From LH-M37 sp032251315 (GTDB lineage: Bacteria > Pseudomonadota > Gammaproteobacteria > SZUA-229): DNA of 11,480 nucleotides. Within the stretch, counting starts at the first letter, position 1, and each line of letters starts with the position of its first letter. A model generated the notes under the pieces. The model did not search any database. It was not told where the DNA came from and saw only the letters and a list, made by a program, of their open reading frames with translations. The stretch lies in assembly GCA_032251315.1 (NCBI GenBank), contig JAVVEE010000077.1:1-11480 (forward strand), read 5' to 3'. Of this stretch, positions 1 to 6,127 are shown one piece after another. The position numbers and the translations under genes are program-made.

Positions 1-62
1 GTTCTCCATTATTATTCCTCTATAGGGAAGGTAGTTAATAATGGGGAGTTACACAATTTAAT

Positions 63-386
63 TTACAGGCTCTGCTAACACCCTACCGTGATGAACTGCA
101 TACGATCACCTTTGATAACGGCAAAGAGTTTGCTTTCCATGAGCGTGTTGCCGAAGCACTTGATGTAAAGACCTATTTCGCCCAGCCCTATCATTCATGG
201 GAGAGAGGACTCAATGAGAATCACAATGGACTTATTCGTCAGTACTTGCCTAAAGGCCAACCACTGGATAAAGTGACCGAAGAACAAGTAGTCGAAATTC
301 AAACTCGCCTCAACCAGAGGCCTCGTAAATTACTTGGCTTTAGAACGCCTGAAGAGGTTTATACTGAAATGGCACTAGCTGCATAA
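63..386 (+). pseudogene. IS30-family transposase, C-terminal remnant
   Basis: This is the last third of an IS30-family DDE transposase, about 107 codons ending in TAA. The reading frame contains TFDNGKEF, then YFAQPYHSWERGLNENHNG and LIRQYLPKG, the hallmark of the IS30 catalytic core: the second catalytic Asp (of FDNG) and the catalytic Glu (of NEN) are separated by exactly 33 residues, as in the family. The first Asp and the whole N-terminal helix-turn-helix part are missing. Reading back, the frame meets stop codons at 36-41, and no other frame in bases 1-60 continues the family sequence, so the gene is truncated rather than merely cut by the window edge. It should be inactive. The exact left limit of homology is uncertain, somewhere between 42 and 75. 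Confidence 0.9.
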
Positions 387-393
387 AACGGAC

Positions 394-420
394 GTGGCGC
401 ACTTATGACTAAAATCCGCG
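394..420 (+). repeat. possible right end of the IS30-family element
   Basis: Shortly after the transposase stop comes a stretch containing GGCGCACTTATGACTAAAAT and then CCGCG. It looks like the terminal inverted repeat of IS30-family elements, which often carry a GTTGCGCTT-like core and a TGAATCC-like tip close to the transposase stop. No partner left end lies in the window, so the boundary at about 420 is inferred from position and resemblance only. Confidence 0.35.
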
Positions 421-524
421 TGATTTAAAACAGCAAACTCTGACTTATTGATTGCAATAGCGGTGAGTGGTGTTTAATCTCCTTCTGGCAGTAAACCTTT
501 TTAACTAATGAAGATAGTGGGCTT
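421..524 (+). promoter_or_regulatory. leader of the DUF1538 operon with weak promoter-like boxes
   Basis: This gap between the IS remnant and the first DUF1538 gene must hold the operon promoter unless transcription comes from the IS side. The best boxes seen are TTGATT (448-453) or TTGCAA (452-457) with TTTAAT (473-478); the spacings of 19 or 15 bases are both off the optimum of 17. No hairpin or clear operator was seen. The promoter assignment is weak. Confidence 0.25.
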
Positions 525-1259
525 TTGAATAAATCACTCGTCGCTTTTTTGAATTCGATGCTGGGCAGCTTGCGCGACCTGCTGCCGATTATTCTGGTTA
601 TCGGGTTTTTTCAGCTCGTGGTTTTGCAGCAGCCGCTGGAAAACGTCTCAGTCCTGCTTACCGGTGTGTTTTTTGTTGTCATCGGGCTGACCTTCTTTGT
701 CTATGGTCTGGAGATGGGGCTGTTTCCGATTGGCGAAGCCATGGCCCACGCTTTTGCCCGCAAGGGCAGCATATTCTGGCTGCTGAGTTTTGCCTTTGCC
801 CTGGGTTTCGGCACAACGGTGGCGGAACCGGCGTTGATTGCGATTGCCAATGAGGCAGCTAAAGTTGCAGCGCAAGCCGACCATATCGAAAACAATATCG
901 ATGCCATGAACAGTTATTCCACCGGTCTGCGTTTAACCGTCGCTCTGTCGGTAGGAGTAGCGATAGTTATCGGGGTGTTGCGCATACTGAAAAACTGGCC
1001 CATTCATTACATGATTATGATGGGTTACACCATGGTGATTATTATGACTGCTTTTGCGCCGGAAGAAATTATAGGTATTGCTTATGATTCGGGCGGGGTG
1101 ACCACCTCTACGATTACTGTACCGCTGGTGACAGCGTTGGGTATTGGACTGGCCTCATCGATTAGTGGTCGTAGTCCGATGCTGGATGGTTTTGGTCTGA
1201 TTGCGTTCGCTTCTTTATTACCCATTATTTTCGTTCTGGCATTCGGGATAATTATTTAA
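525..1259 (+). CDS. DUF1538 family membrane protein, first of a pair (UmpA-like)
   Basis: A 244-residue, very hydrophobic inner-membrane protein of the DUF1538 family. Membrane segments can be seen near residues 18-35, 42-62, 82-110, 137-153, 160-178, 193-213 and 222-243. Two conserved polar motifs stand out: GFGTTVAEPAL (94-104) and YDSGGVTTST (187-196), followed by GRSPMLDGFGLIAFAS (215-230). The second gene repeats both motifs. Paired DUF1538 proteins of Halomonas, UmpA and UmpB, were reported as a Na+(Li+,K+)/H+ antiporter; transport by this protein is inferred from that. The start is taken as TTG at 525: the frame is open back to a TAA at 492 with no ATG or GTG, and the next start, ATG at 558, would remove the first 11 residues. 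The ribosome binding site is poor. The stop overlaps the next start (TAATG), which implies translational coupling. Confidence 0.88.
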   Translation: MNKSLVAFLNSMLGSLRDLLPIILVIGFFQLVVLQQPLENVSVLLTGVFFVVIGLTFFVYGLEMGLFPIGEAMAHAFARKGSIFWLLSFAFALGFGTTVAEPALIAIANEAAKVAAQADHIENNIDAMNSYSTGLRLTVALSVGVAIVIGVLRILKNWPIHYMIMMGYTMVIIMTAFAPEEIIGIAYDSGGVTTSTITVPLVTALGIGLASSISGRSPMLDGFGLIAFASLLPIIFVLAFGIII

Positions 1260-2059
1260 TGCATTGGCTGACAGATTTTTTTAGCCTGTTTATCTCAACG
1301 CTGTTTGACGTTTTGCCGATTGCGGTCATTATTTTCGGCTTTCAGTTTCTGGTGATACGTAAGCGCATTACTAATCTGAAAAAAGTGTTAATAGGGATGT
1401 TCTATGTCTTGCTGGGCATTACCTTTTTTCTGCTGGGACTGGAGCAGGCACTTTTTCCAGCCGGAAGGATGATGGCCGAGCAGCTTACCGACCCTGTTTT
1501 TATCGACAGTGTTCGTTTGTCTACAGGTGCGTTGCAGTGGTCTGATTATTACTGGGTGTATCTGTTTGCTTTCGCGATTGGTGCCAGTACCACGATCGCC
1601 GAGCCTGCCTTGATTGCGGTGGCGATTAAAGCCAACGAGGTGTCGGCGGGTACGGTAAGTGTCTGGGGCTTACGCATCGCTGTGGCACTGGGTGTAGCCA
1701 TCGGAATTTCTCTGGGCACCTATCGTATTGTCATTGGTGCGCCTATTCATTATTTTATTATCAGCGGTTATGTCATCGTCGTCATACAGACTTTTTTCGC
1801 GCCTAAATTAATTGTGCCGCTGGCGTATGATTCCGGCGGGGTAACGACCTCCACAGTTACCGTGCCTTTAGTGGCCGCTTTAGGTCTGGGGCTGGCGGAA
1901 ACCGTTCCGGGTAGAAGCGCCCTGATTGACGGCTTTGGTTTGATTGCTTTTGCCAGTTTATTTCCGATGATTTCAGTAATGGGTTATGCGCAACTTTCAG
2001 TGTGGCGCACCAAACAAAATAAGGTCAGGAAAATTTTGACAGAGGAATATAAGAAGTGA
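1259..2059 (+). CDS. DUF1538 family membrane protein, second of a pair (UmpB-like)
   Basis: A 266-residue multi-pass membrane protein, paralogous to the preceding gene. Shared motifs are GASTTIAEPAL (108-118), YDSGGVTTSTVTVPLVAALG (190-209) and GRSALIDGFGLIAFASLFP (218-236). Compared with its partner it has a longer loop around residues 75-98 and a basic C-terminal tail (WRTKQNKVRKI), probably on the cytoplasmic side. The ATG overlaps the stop of the first gene by one base. The two proteins most likely form one heteromeric transporter or channel, as reported for UmpAB; the transported ion or solute cannot be read from the sequence. In some genomes the two domains are fused in one polypeptide, which supports joint function. 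Confidence 0.88.
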   Translation: MHWLTDFFSLFISTLFDVLPIAVIIFGFQFLVIRKRITNLKKVLIGMFYVLLGITFFLLGLEQALFPAGRMMAEQLTDPVFIDSVRLSTGALQWSDYYWVYLFAFAIGASTTIAEPALIAVAIKANEVSAGTVSVWGLRIAVALGVAIGISLGTYRIVIGAPIHYFIISGYVIVVIQTFFAPKLIVPLAYDSGGVTTSTVTVPLVAALGLGLAETVPGRSALIDGFGLIAFASLFPMISVMGYAQLSVWRTKQNKVRKILTEEYKK

Positions 2060-2094
2060 TTCATATTAATAAATATTCATGGGTATATATAACC

Positions 2095-2100
2095 GGGAGG
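2095..2100 (+). promoter_or_regulatory. strong ribosome binding site of the PII-like gene
   Basis: GGGAGG lies five bases before the ATG at 2106. It decides the start against an in-frame ATG at 2079, which has no such site and would add nine residues (MGIYNREVH) not typical of the family. Confidence 0.75.
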
Positions 2101-2105
2101 TGCAT

Positions 2106-2456
2106 ATGCATTTCAAACTAATAATCGCATTTGTAGATGATGTTAAAACCGATAAAGTCATGCAGGCAGCGCGGGAGTCTGGTGCGACCGGGGCGACAGT
2201 TATCAATAATGCCCGCGGGGAGGGGCTGGCTATCAGCAAAACCTTTTTCGGGTTGTCGCTGGAGACGCAACGGGATGTCATCCTGTTCTTAGTGGAAGAG
2301 CATCTGAGCCGGCATATACTGGAAAAAATACGTGATGTAGGTGAGTTTGATATCTCACCCGGTACCGGCATTGCCTTCCAGATCGATGTGGAAGACGCGG
2401 TAGGGGTGACTAGCCAGATTCAAAAGTTGACCGATGTTGTAGAGGAGGCGCTGTAA
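2106..2456 (+). CDS. PII-like signalling protein (P-II family nitrogen regulator type)
   Basis: A 116-residue protein with the small ferredoxin-like fold of PII proteins. It starts MHFKLIIAFVDDVKTDKV, has a loop-like segment ARGEGLAISKTFFG (36-49) where PII proteins carry the T-loop, then RDVILFLVEEHLSRHILEKI (56-75) and a Gly-rich turn DISPGTGIAFQID (82-94). It is not a canonical GlnB/GlnK: the T-loop uridylylation Tyr and the B-loop TGxxGDGKIF motif are absent, so it is unlikely to be controlled by GlnD. PII-like proteins commonly bind a membrane transporter and sense an adenine nucleotide; here the likely partner is the DUF1538 pair just upstream. Its stop overlaps the next start. The family call is firm; ligand and partner are inferred. 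Confidence 0.82.
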   Translation: MHFKLIIAFVDDVKTDKVMQAARESGATGATVINNARGEGLAISKTFFGLSLETQRDVILFLVEEHLSRHILEKIRDVGEFDISPGTGIAFQIDVEDAVGVTSQIQKLTDVVEEAL

Positions 2457-2878
2457 TGAGTCCTGAAAAAAAAGTGGTTCGTGTTCGTGATGTGATGAAA
2501 AAAAACTTTGATATGGTCGATGGAAGAATGACGATTATGGAGGCTTTACGCACCATGAAGCACGTCGAGACCAAAACGCTGATTGTGGATAAACGACACG
2601 ACGATGATGAATACGGCATGTTGCTGCTTTCGGATATCGCTAAAAATGTTCTGGCAAAAGATCGCTCGCCGGAACGGACCAATGTTTACGAAATCATGTC
2701 CAAGCCGTTATTGCCGATTGATCCACAAATGGACATTCGCTATTGCGCAAGGCTGCTTGAGCGTTTCGGGTTATCGCGTGCGCCAGTAGTGGAAAATGGC
2801 AAGGTGATCGGCATCGTCAGTTTTACCGATATGGTGTTACACGGATTGGTGGACTTCAACGGCTCAAAAAATGATTGA
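2456..2878 (+). CDS. two-CBS-domain protein
   Basis: A 140-residue soluble protein made of a tandem CBS pair (Bateman module). The first repeat begins VRVRDVMKKNFDMVDGRMTI (about 8-27) and runs to GMLLLSDIAKNVL (54-66). The second begins VYEIMSKPLLPIDPQMDI (77-94) and ends GLSRAPVVENGKVIGIVSFT (105-124) DMV. No enzyme domain is attached. Such stand-alone modules usually bind AMP, ADP, ATP or similar ligands and control a partner protein. It overlaps the PII-like gene by one base (TAATG), so the two are translated together. Together with the DUF1538 pair they probably form a nucleotide-gated transport system. No terminator hairpin was found between its stop and the convergent folD. Confidence 0.88.
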   Translation: MSPEKKVVRVRDVMKKNFDMVDGRMTIMEALRTMKHVETKTLIVDKRHDDDEYGMLLLSDIAKNVLAKDRSPERTNVYEIMSKPLLPIDPQMDIRYCARLLERFGLSRAPVVENGKVIGIVSFTDMVLHGLVDFNGSKND

Positions 2879-2910
2879 TACAATCCGCTTAAAAGTATTG
2901 CAAGTCGCCC

Positions 2911-3762
2911 TTAATGGTGATTGTTGGCGGCTTCGAGGGTATTGCGCAATAACATCGCTACTGTCATCGGACCCACGCCGCCCGGTACAGGCGTGATGTA
3001 CGCCGCTCTTTCTGCCGCAGCTTCAAAATCGAGATCGCCGATCAGTTTGCCGGCTTCAGTGCGGTTGATGCCGACATCAACCACCGTGGCACCGGGTTTC
3101 ACCCATTCGCCCTTGACGATGCCGGGTTTGCCGACCGCGACCACCAGAATGTCGGCACGCGCCACATGCTCGGCCAGATTGTGGGTGAAGCGATGACAGG
3201 TAGTGACCGTCGCGCCCGCCAGCAGTAGCTCCAGTCCCATGGGGCGTCCTACGATGTTAGAAGCGCCGACGATGACGGCATCCCGCCCCTTGTAGGTCTC
3301 GCCGATAGTGTTCAGCATATAGATGACGCCATGCGGCGTGCACGGTCTTAACGAGGGCATGCGCTGCGCCAGGCGACCAATATTGTAAGGATGGAAGCCG
3401 TCGACATCCTTGTCGGGATGAATCGTCTCCAGCACGGTGGAGGAGTCAATGTGCTCGGGCAGGGGCAGCTGCACCAGAATGCCATCAATCTCATGATCAT
3501 CATTGAGCTGGTTGATCAGGCTCAGCAACCCGGTTTCACTGGTGTCGGCGGGTAGATCAAAGGCTTTTGACACGATGCCCGCTTCGACGCAGGCCTCTTT
3601 TTTCTTGCGCACATAAACCTGAGAAGCCGGATTTTCGCCCACCAGGATAACAGCCAGCCCCGGCGCCCGTTGGCCATTGCTGATCCTTTCTAAGACAGAT
3701 TGCTTAATCTGTTCGCGTATTTTCAGTGCAATGGCCTTACCGTCGATAATTTTTGCTGGCAT
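2911..3762 (-). CDS. folD: bifunctional methylenetetrahydrofolate dehydrogenase / methenyltetrahydrofolate cyclohydrolase
   Basis: A 283-residue cytoplasmic enzyme of one-carbon metabolism. It interconverts 5,10-methylene-THF and 5,10-methenyl-THF with NADP, and 5,10-methenyl-THF and 10-formyl-THF, supplying formyl groups for purines and initiator tRNA. Visible signatures are ASQVYVRKK with the catalytic pair Tyr50 and Lys54, DGILVQLPLP (93-102) with Gln98, Asp121 in KDVDGFHP, the NADP-binding VGASNIVGRP (165-174) and the C-terminal signature PVPGGVGPMTVAMLL. Length and residue numbers match E. coli FolD (288). The gene is convergent with the CBS gene (32-base gap) and divergent from the tRNA block. 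No strong ribosome binding site is seen before its ATG, and no convincing promoter was found for it in 3763-3867. Confidence 0.97.
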   Translation of the reverse strand: MPAKIIDGKAIALKIREQIKQSVLERISNGQRAPGLAVILVGENPASQVYVRKKKEACVEAGIVSKAFDLPADTSETGLLSLINQLNDDHEIDGILVQLPLPEHIDSSTVLETIHPDKDVDGFHPYNIGRLAQRMPSLRPCTPHGVIYMLNTIGETYKGRDAVIVGASNIVGRPMGLELLLAGATVTTCHRFTHNLAEHVARADILVVAVGKPGIVKGEWVKPGATVVDVGINRTEAGKLIGDLDFEAAAERAAYITPVPGGVGPMTVAMLLRNTLEAANNHH

Positions 3763-3867
3763 GTCGTTTTAGTGTTGAATTTTGATGAGTTGAGAGGAAG
3801 TGGATTCTCTCATGTGCAATATGGTCGCCACAAGGCAATAACATCCATTCAATTGATGAATATCATC

Positions 3868-3896
3868 TTGACCCGCATAAGCGCAGCGCGTAGTAT
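3868..3896 (+). promoter_or_regulatory. sigma-70 promoter of the tRNA block
   Basis: TTGACC (3868-3873) and TAGTAT (3891-3896) are separated by 17 bases, the optimum. The -10 is followed by TCCCCGCC, a GC-rich discriminator typical of stable-RNA promoters under stringent (ppGpp) control. Transcription would start near 3903, about 30 bases before the Pro tRNA. Confidence 0.75.
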
Positions 3897-3932
3897 TCCC
3901 CGCCTCCACTTTTCAGCTTGAAATGTGGCGTT

Positions 3933-4009
3933 CGGGGTATAGCGCAGTCTGGTAGCGCGCCTGCTTTGGGAGCAGGATGTCGGGAGTTCGAATCTCTCTA
4001 CCCCGACCA
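3933..4009 (+). tRNA. tRNA-Pro (TGG)
   Basis: A full cloverleaf: acceptor CGGGGTA/TACCCCG, D stem GCGC/GCGC, anticodon stem CCTGC/GCAGG with loop TTTGGGA giving TGG at 3967-3969, T arm GGGAG-TTCGAAT-CTCTC, then A and an encoded CCA. It reads CCA and, by wobble, other proline codons. It is the first gene of the tRNA block. Confidence 0.96.
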
Positions 4010-4091
4010 AATTACGAAAGACTTGCAGGTTGCGAGTCTGGTTAAATGTAGGGGGAGATGATTTTTTACTTTCTCTACCCCGACCAAATTA
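4010..4091 (+). pseudogene. decayed tandem copy of tRNA-Pro
   Basis: The 20 bases at 4072-4091 repeat exactly the 3' end of the Pro tRNA with its flank (3995-4014). The offset is 77, exactly the length of the tRNA. In the same register, 4026-4043 match 3949-3966 (D loop to anticodon loop) at 13 of 18 positions. The acceptor 5' strand, D stem and anticodon are lost and the middle holds a T-rich run, so it cannot fold as a tRNA. The best reading is a tandem duplication of about 77 bases whose second copy has decayed. An integration scar at the tRNA 3' end is the alternative. Confidence 0.55.
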
Positions 4092-4126
4092 TTAGCCGTC
4101 AGGATTAGATATAATATTTAAACTCT

Positions 4127-4203
4127 GCGCCTGTAGCTCACTCGGATAGAGCATCGGCCTTCTAAGCCGAGGGTAGCAGGTTCGAATCCTGCCAGGCGCA
4201 CCA
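4127..4203 (+). tRNA. tRNA-Arg (TCT)
   Basis: Acceptor GCGCCTG/CAGGCGC, anticodon stem TCGGC/GCCGA with loop CTTCTAA giving TCT at 4161-4163, T arm GCAGG-TTCGAAT-CCTGC, then an encoded CCA. It reads AGA, and AGG by wobble. Confidence 0.96.
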
Positions 4204-4211
4204 TTTTTATG

Positions 4212-4287
4212 GTGGATGTAGCTCAGTTGGTAGAGTCCCGGATTGTGATTCCGGTTGTCGTGGGTTCGAGCCCCATCATCCACCCCA
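4212..4287 (+). tRNA. tRNA-His (GTG)
   Basis: Acceptor GTGGATG/CATCCAC, anticodon stem CCGGA/TCCGG with loop TTGTGAT giving GTG at 4245-4247, and an encoded CCA. The base at 4211 is G and the discriminator at 4284 is C: the G-1:C73 pair that histidyl-tRNA synthetase requires. The mature 5' end is therefore probably 4211. It lies 8 bases after tRNA-Arg and surely shares its transcript. Confidence 0.96.
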
Positions 4288-4315
4288 TTTTTAAAGTTCA
4301 AAAGCGAATTGAATC

Positions 4316-4391
4316 GGGTCGTTAGCTCAGTTGGTAGAGCAGGAGACTCTTAATCTCTTGGTCCAGGGTTCGAATCCCTGACGACCCACCA
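4316..4391 (+). tRNA. tRNA-Lys (CTT)
   Basis: Acceptor GGGTCGT/ACGACCC, D arm GCTCAGTTGGTAGAGC, anticodon stem GGAGA/TCTCT (one G-T pair) with loop CTCTTAA giving CTT at 4349-4351, T arm CAGGG-TTCGAAT-CCCTG, encoded CCA. It reads only AAG. E. coli has no CTT lysine tRNA, so this genome decodes lysine with at least one extra isoacceptor or replaces TTT at this place. Confidence 0.94.
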
Positions 4392-4410
4392 TTTTAGTTA
4401 CGATTAAGGG

Positions 4411-4562
4411 TCAGGAGGCTGTCAGATTCAGGATGATTTGGCTGCGGAAACGGGAAAGCGGCTCAAATTCCCCGGTTTTTCGTTGCGTAAAACCTCTATG
4501 CGCCTCAAAATCTGGAATAGTGTGCTCCCGCTCCAATCCCCCTAAACCCGACAGCCTCCTGA
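4411..4562. repeat. 152-bp imperfect inverted-repeat element (MITE-like)
   Basis: TCAGGAGGCTGTC at 4411-4423 recurs as its exact reverse complement at 4550-4562. The similarity extends inward: 24 of 30 positions match between arm 4411-4440 and the reverse complement of 4533-4562. The roughly 92 bases between the arms have no cognate coding capacity. Size and structure fit a miniature inverted-repeat transposable element or a large REP-type palindrome. The flanks share a loose TTAAG/GCTTA similarity, but no clean target duplication is visible. Confidence 0.55.
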
Positions 4563-4652
4563 TGCTTAGGTAAGGGACTCTGGTTATATTGGCTTTGATG
4601 TTTGTTTGTTATTCATTGAGATGTTCATAAAGTTGTTCGATTTGTGCTGAAT

Positions 4653-4677
4653 AAAGCCGTATTACGCGCTTTTTTTT
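4653..4677 (+). terminator. weak hairpin with T-run before tRNA-Leu
   Basis: AAAGCCG and CGCGCTTT can pair with one bulged C around a TATTA loop, followed by eight T residues (4670-4677). It could end the upstream tRNA transcript. The stem is short and AT-rich, and it overlaps the region expected for the tRNA-Leu promoter, so the call is tentative. Confidence 0.35.
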
Positions 4678-4679
4678 GG

Positions 4680-4685
4680 TATGAT
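4680..4685 (+). promoter_or_regulatory. -10 box and GC discriminator of tRNA-Leu
   Basis: TATGAT is followed by TCGCCCCC, the same type of GC-rich discriminator as in front of the Pro tRNA, and lies 13 bases before the tRNA. No good -35 box is found at the right distance (4657-4662 is CCGTAT). Confidence 0.4.
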
Positions 4686-4698
4686 TCGCCCCCAACAT

Positions 4699-4782
<84 letters not shown>

Positions 4783-4828
4783 AATTAATATTTCTTTATA
4801 AAAATCAAGTACATACACTGAGGTATCT

Positions 4829-6106
4829 ATGCAAGTTTCAGTTGAAACAGGGGAAGGTCTTGAACGTAAACTAAAGGTTCAGGTGCCTGCGGCAACCGTC
4901 GATGCTCAAGTTGAGAGCCGACTTAAATCAATGCAGAGTCGAGTCAAGGTTGATGGTTTTCGCCCCGGCAAAGTACCTTTTAGTGTGGTTAAGCAGCGTT
5001 ATTCCACTCAGGTATTCCAGGAAGTCGCCGGCGAAGTCATGCAGAATACTTTTCGCGATGCGGTCACTCAGGAAAATCTGCGTCCCGCCAGTGCCCCTTC
5101 AATTGAACCAATTAGCTTCGAGTTGGGTCAACCTCTTGAATATGTAGCTACCTTTGAAGTTTATCCCGAAGTTGAGCTAGCACCGGTCAGTGAATTAAAC
5201 ATTGAAAAATTGTCGGCTGAGATTGAGGATAAGGATGTTGATAACTTGCTGGAAACGTTACGCAAACAAAAAGCCAGCTGGACTGAAGTAGATCGACCTT
5301 CTAAAGAGGGTGACCGTGTTACCGTCAGTTTCAAGGGCAGTATTGACGGCGAGCTGTTTGAAGGTGGTTCAGCTGAAAATGTACCACTGGTATTAGGCTC
5401 AGGCAGCATGATTCCCGGTTTTGAAGAGCAGTTTGTCGGCCTGGCTAAGGATGCCGAAGCCACGGTAAAAATTACCTTCCCGGAAGATTATTCTGCGAGC
5501 GAGCTGGCGGGTAAGCCGGCTGAATTCGCTGTCAGCGTATCCAAGGTTGAGGCACCTGAATTGCCGGCGCTTGATGATGCTTTTGCCAAAGAGTTTGGTG
5601 TTGAGGAAGGTGGCATGGATAAACTGCGCGAAGATATTAGAAATAACATGCAGCGCGAGCTGGATAACCGCATCAGCCTTGATTTAAAAACGAAAGTCAT
5701 GGATAAATTGCTGGAAGCCAATCCGATCGAGGTGCCAAAAGCGATTGTGCAGGAAGAGGCTGAGGCCCTGAAAAAACAGGCCAGTGCCCAGCAAACAGGT
5801 GAACCTTCAGCGGAGGCGTTGGCCAGCGAGGCAGAACGTCGCGTGAAACTGGGTATGATTCTGAGTGATCTGGTTAAGGTTTCTGAATTGAAGGTTGATC
5901 GTGCCAAGGTTGACGAGCGCATCGAGTCGATGGCGAAAGATTACGAGCAGCCTGATGAATTTGTGAATTATTATAAAAGCAATCCGCAGTTATTGCAGGG
6001 TGTCGAGTCCATGGTTGTCGAAGACATGGTCGTAGACTGGGTGGTTGACCAGGCTAAGATTTCAACTGTTAAAAGTTCATTCGATGAAATAATGAAGCCT
6101 ACATAA
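4829..6106 (+). CDS. tig: trigger factor, ribosome-bound chaperone
   Basis: A 425-residue chaperone that docks at the ribosomal exit tunnel and shields nascent chains, with prolyl isomerase activity. The N-terminal ribosome-binding domain (about 1-115) carries the signature GFRPGKVP at 43-50, the numbering of E. coli. The FKBP-type isomerase domain (about 150-240) includes GDRVTVSFKGSIDGELFEGG and LVLGSGSMIPGFEEQFVGL. The rest is the helical C-terminal domain that forms the arms of the chaperone cavity. The ATG is preceded by GAGG at a suitable distance. It is first in the tig-clpP-clpX-lon series, 21 bases before clpP and probably on the same transcript. Length is close to the usual 430. Confidence 0.97.
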   Translation: MQVSVETGEGLERKLKVQVPAATVDAQVESRLKSMQSRVKVDGFRPGKVPFSVVKQRYSTQVFQEVAGEVMQNTFRDAVTQENLRPASAPSIEPISFELGQPLEYVATFEVYPEVELAPVSELNIEKLSAEIEDKDVDNLLETLRKQKASWTEVDRPSKEGDRVTVSFKGSIDGELFEGGSAENVPLVLGSGSMIPGFEEQFVGLAKDAEATVKITFPEDYSASELAGKPAEFAVSVSKVEAPELPALDDAFAKEFGVEEGGMDKLREDIRNNMQRELDNRISLDLKTKVMDKLLEANPIEVPKAIVQEEAEALKKQASAQQTGEPSAEALASEAERRVKLGMILSDLVKVSELKVDRAKVDERIESMAKDYEQPDEFVNYYKSNPQLLQGVESMVVEDMVVDWVVDQAKISTVKSSFDEIMKPT

Positions 6107-6127
6107 ACGAGTTAGCAGGTATATGGC

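Larger units (their letters stand above)
4392..4698. other. gene-free stretch between tRNA-Lys and tRNA-Leu
   Basis: No convincing gene is found here. It holds the 152-bp inverted-repeat element (4411-4562), a weak hairpin with T-run (4653-4677) and the -10 box of tRNA-Leu. The longest open stretch (about 40 codons, running through the element to a TAA near 4545) has no recognisable family and no ribosome binding site. Confidence 0.6.

Noticed and set aside
2079..2105. Upstream ATG at 2079 as the start of the PII-like gene
   Set aside because: No ribosome binding site precedes it; the GGGAGG at 2095-2100 points to 2106, and the added residues are not family-like.
3995..4091. Reading the 20-base repeats as attL and attR of an integrated element
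   Set aside because: Only 57 bases lie between them, with no integrase or cargo, and the offset equals one tRNA length with further in-register similarity. Tandem tRNA duplication explains it better.
4092..4301. Minus-strand open frame of 69 codons (GARTHDNRNHNPGLYQLSY and similar)
   Set aside because: It is the antisense of the Arg and His tRNA genes; such translations are a well-known false protein in databases.
5488..5922. Minus-strand frame of 144 codons within tig, and similar long Ser-rich frames opposite clpX and lon
   Set aside because: They are shadows of strongly conserved plus-strand genes, have no ribosome binding site and show the Ser/Arg-rich composition of antisense frames.
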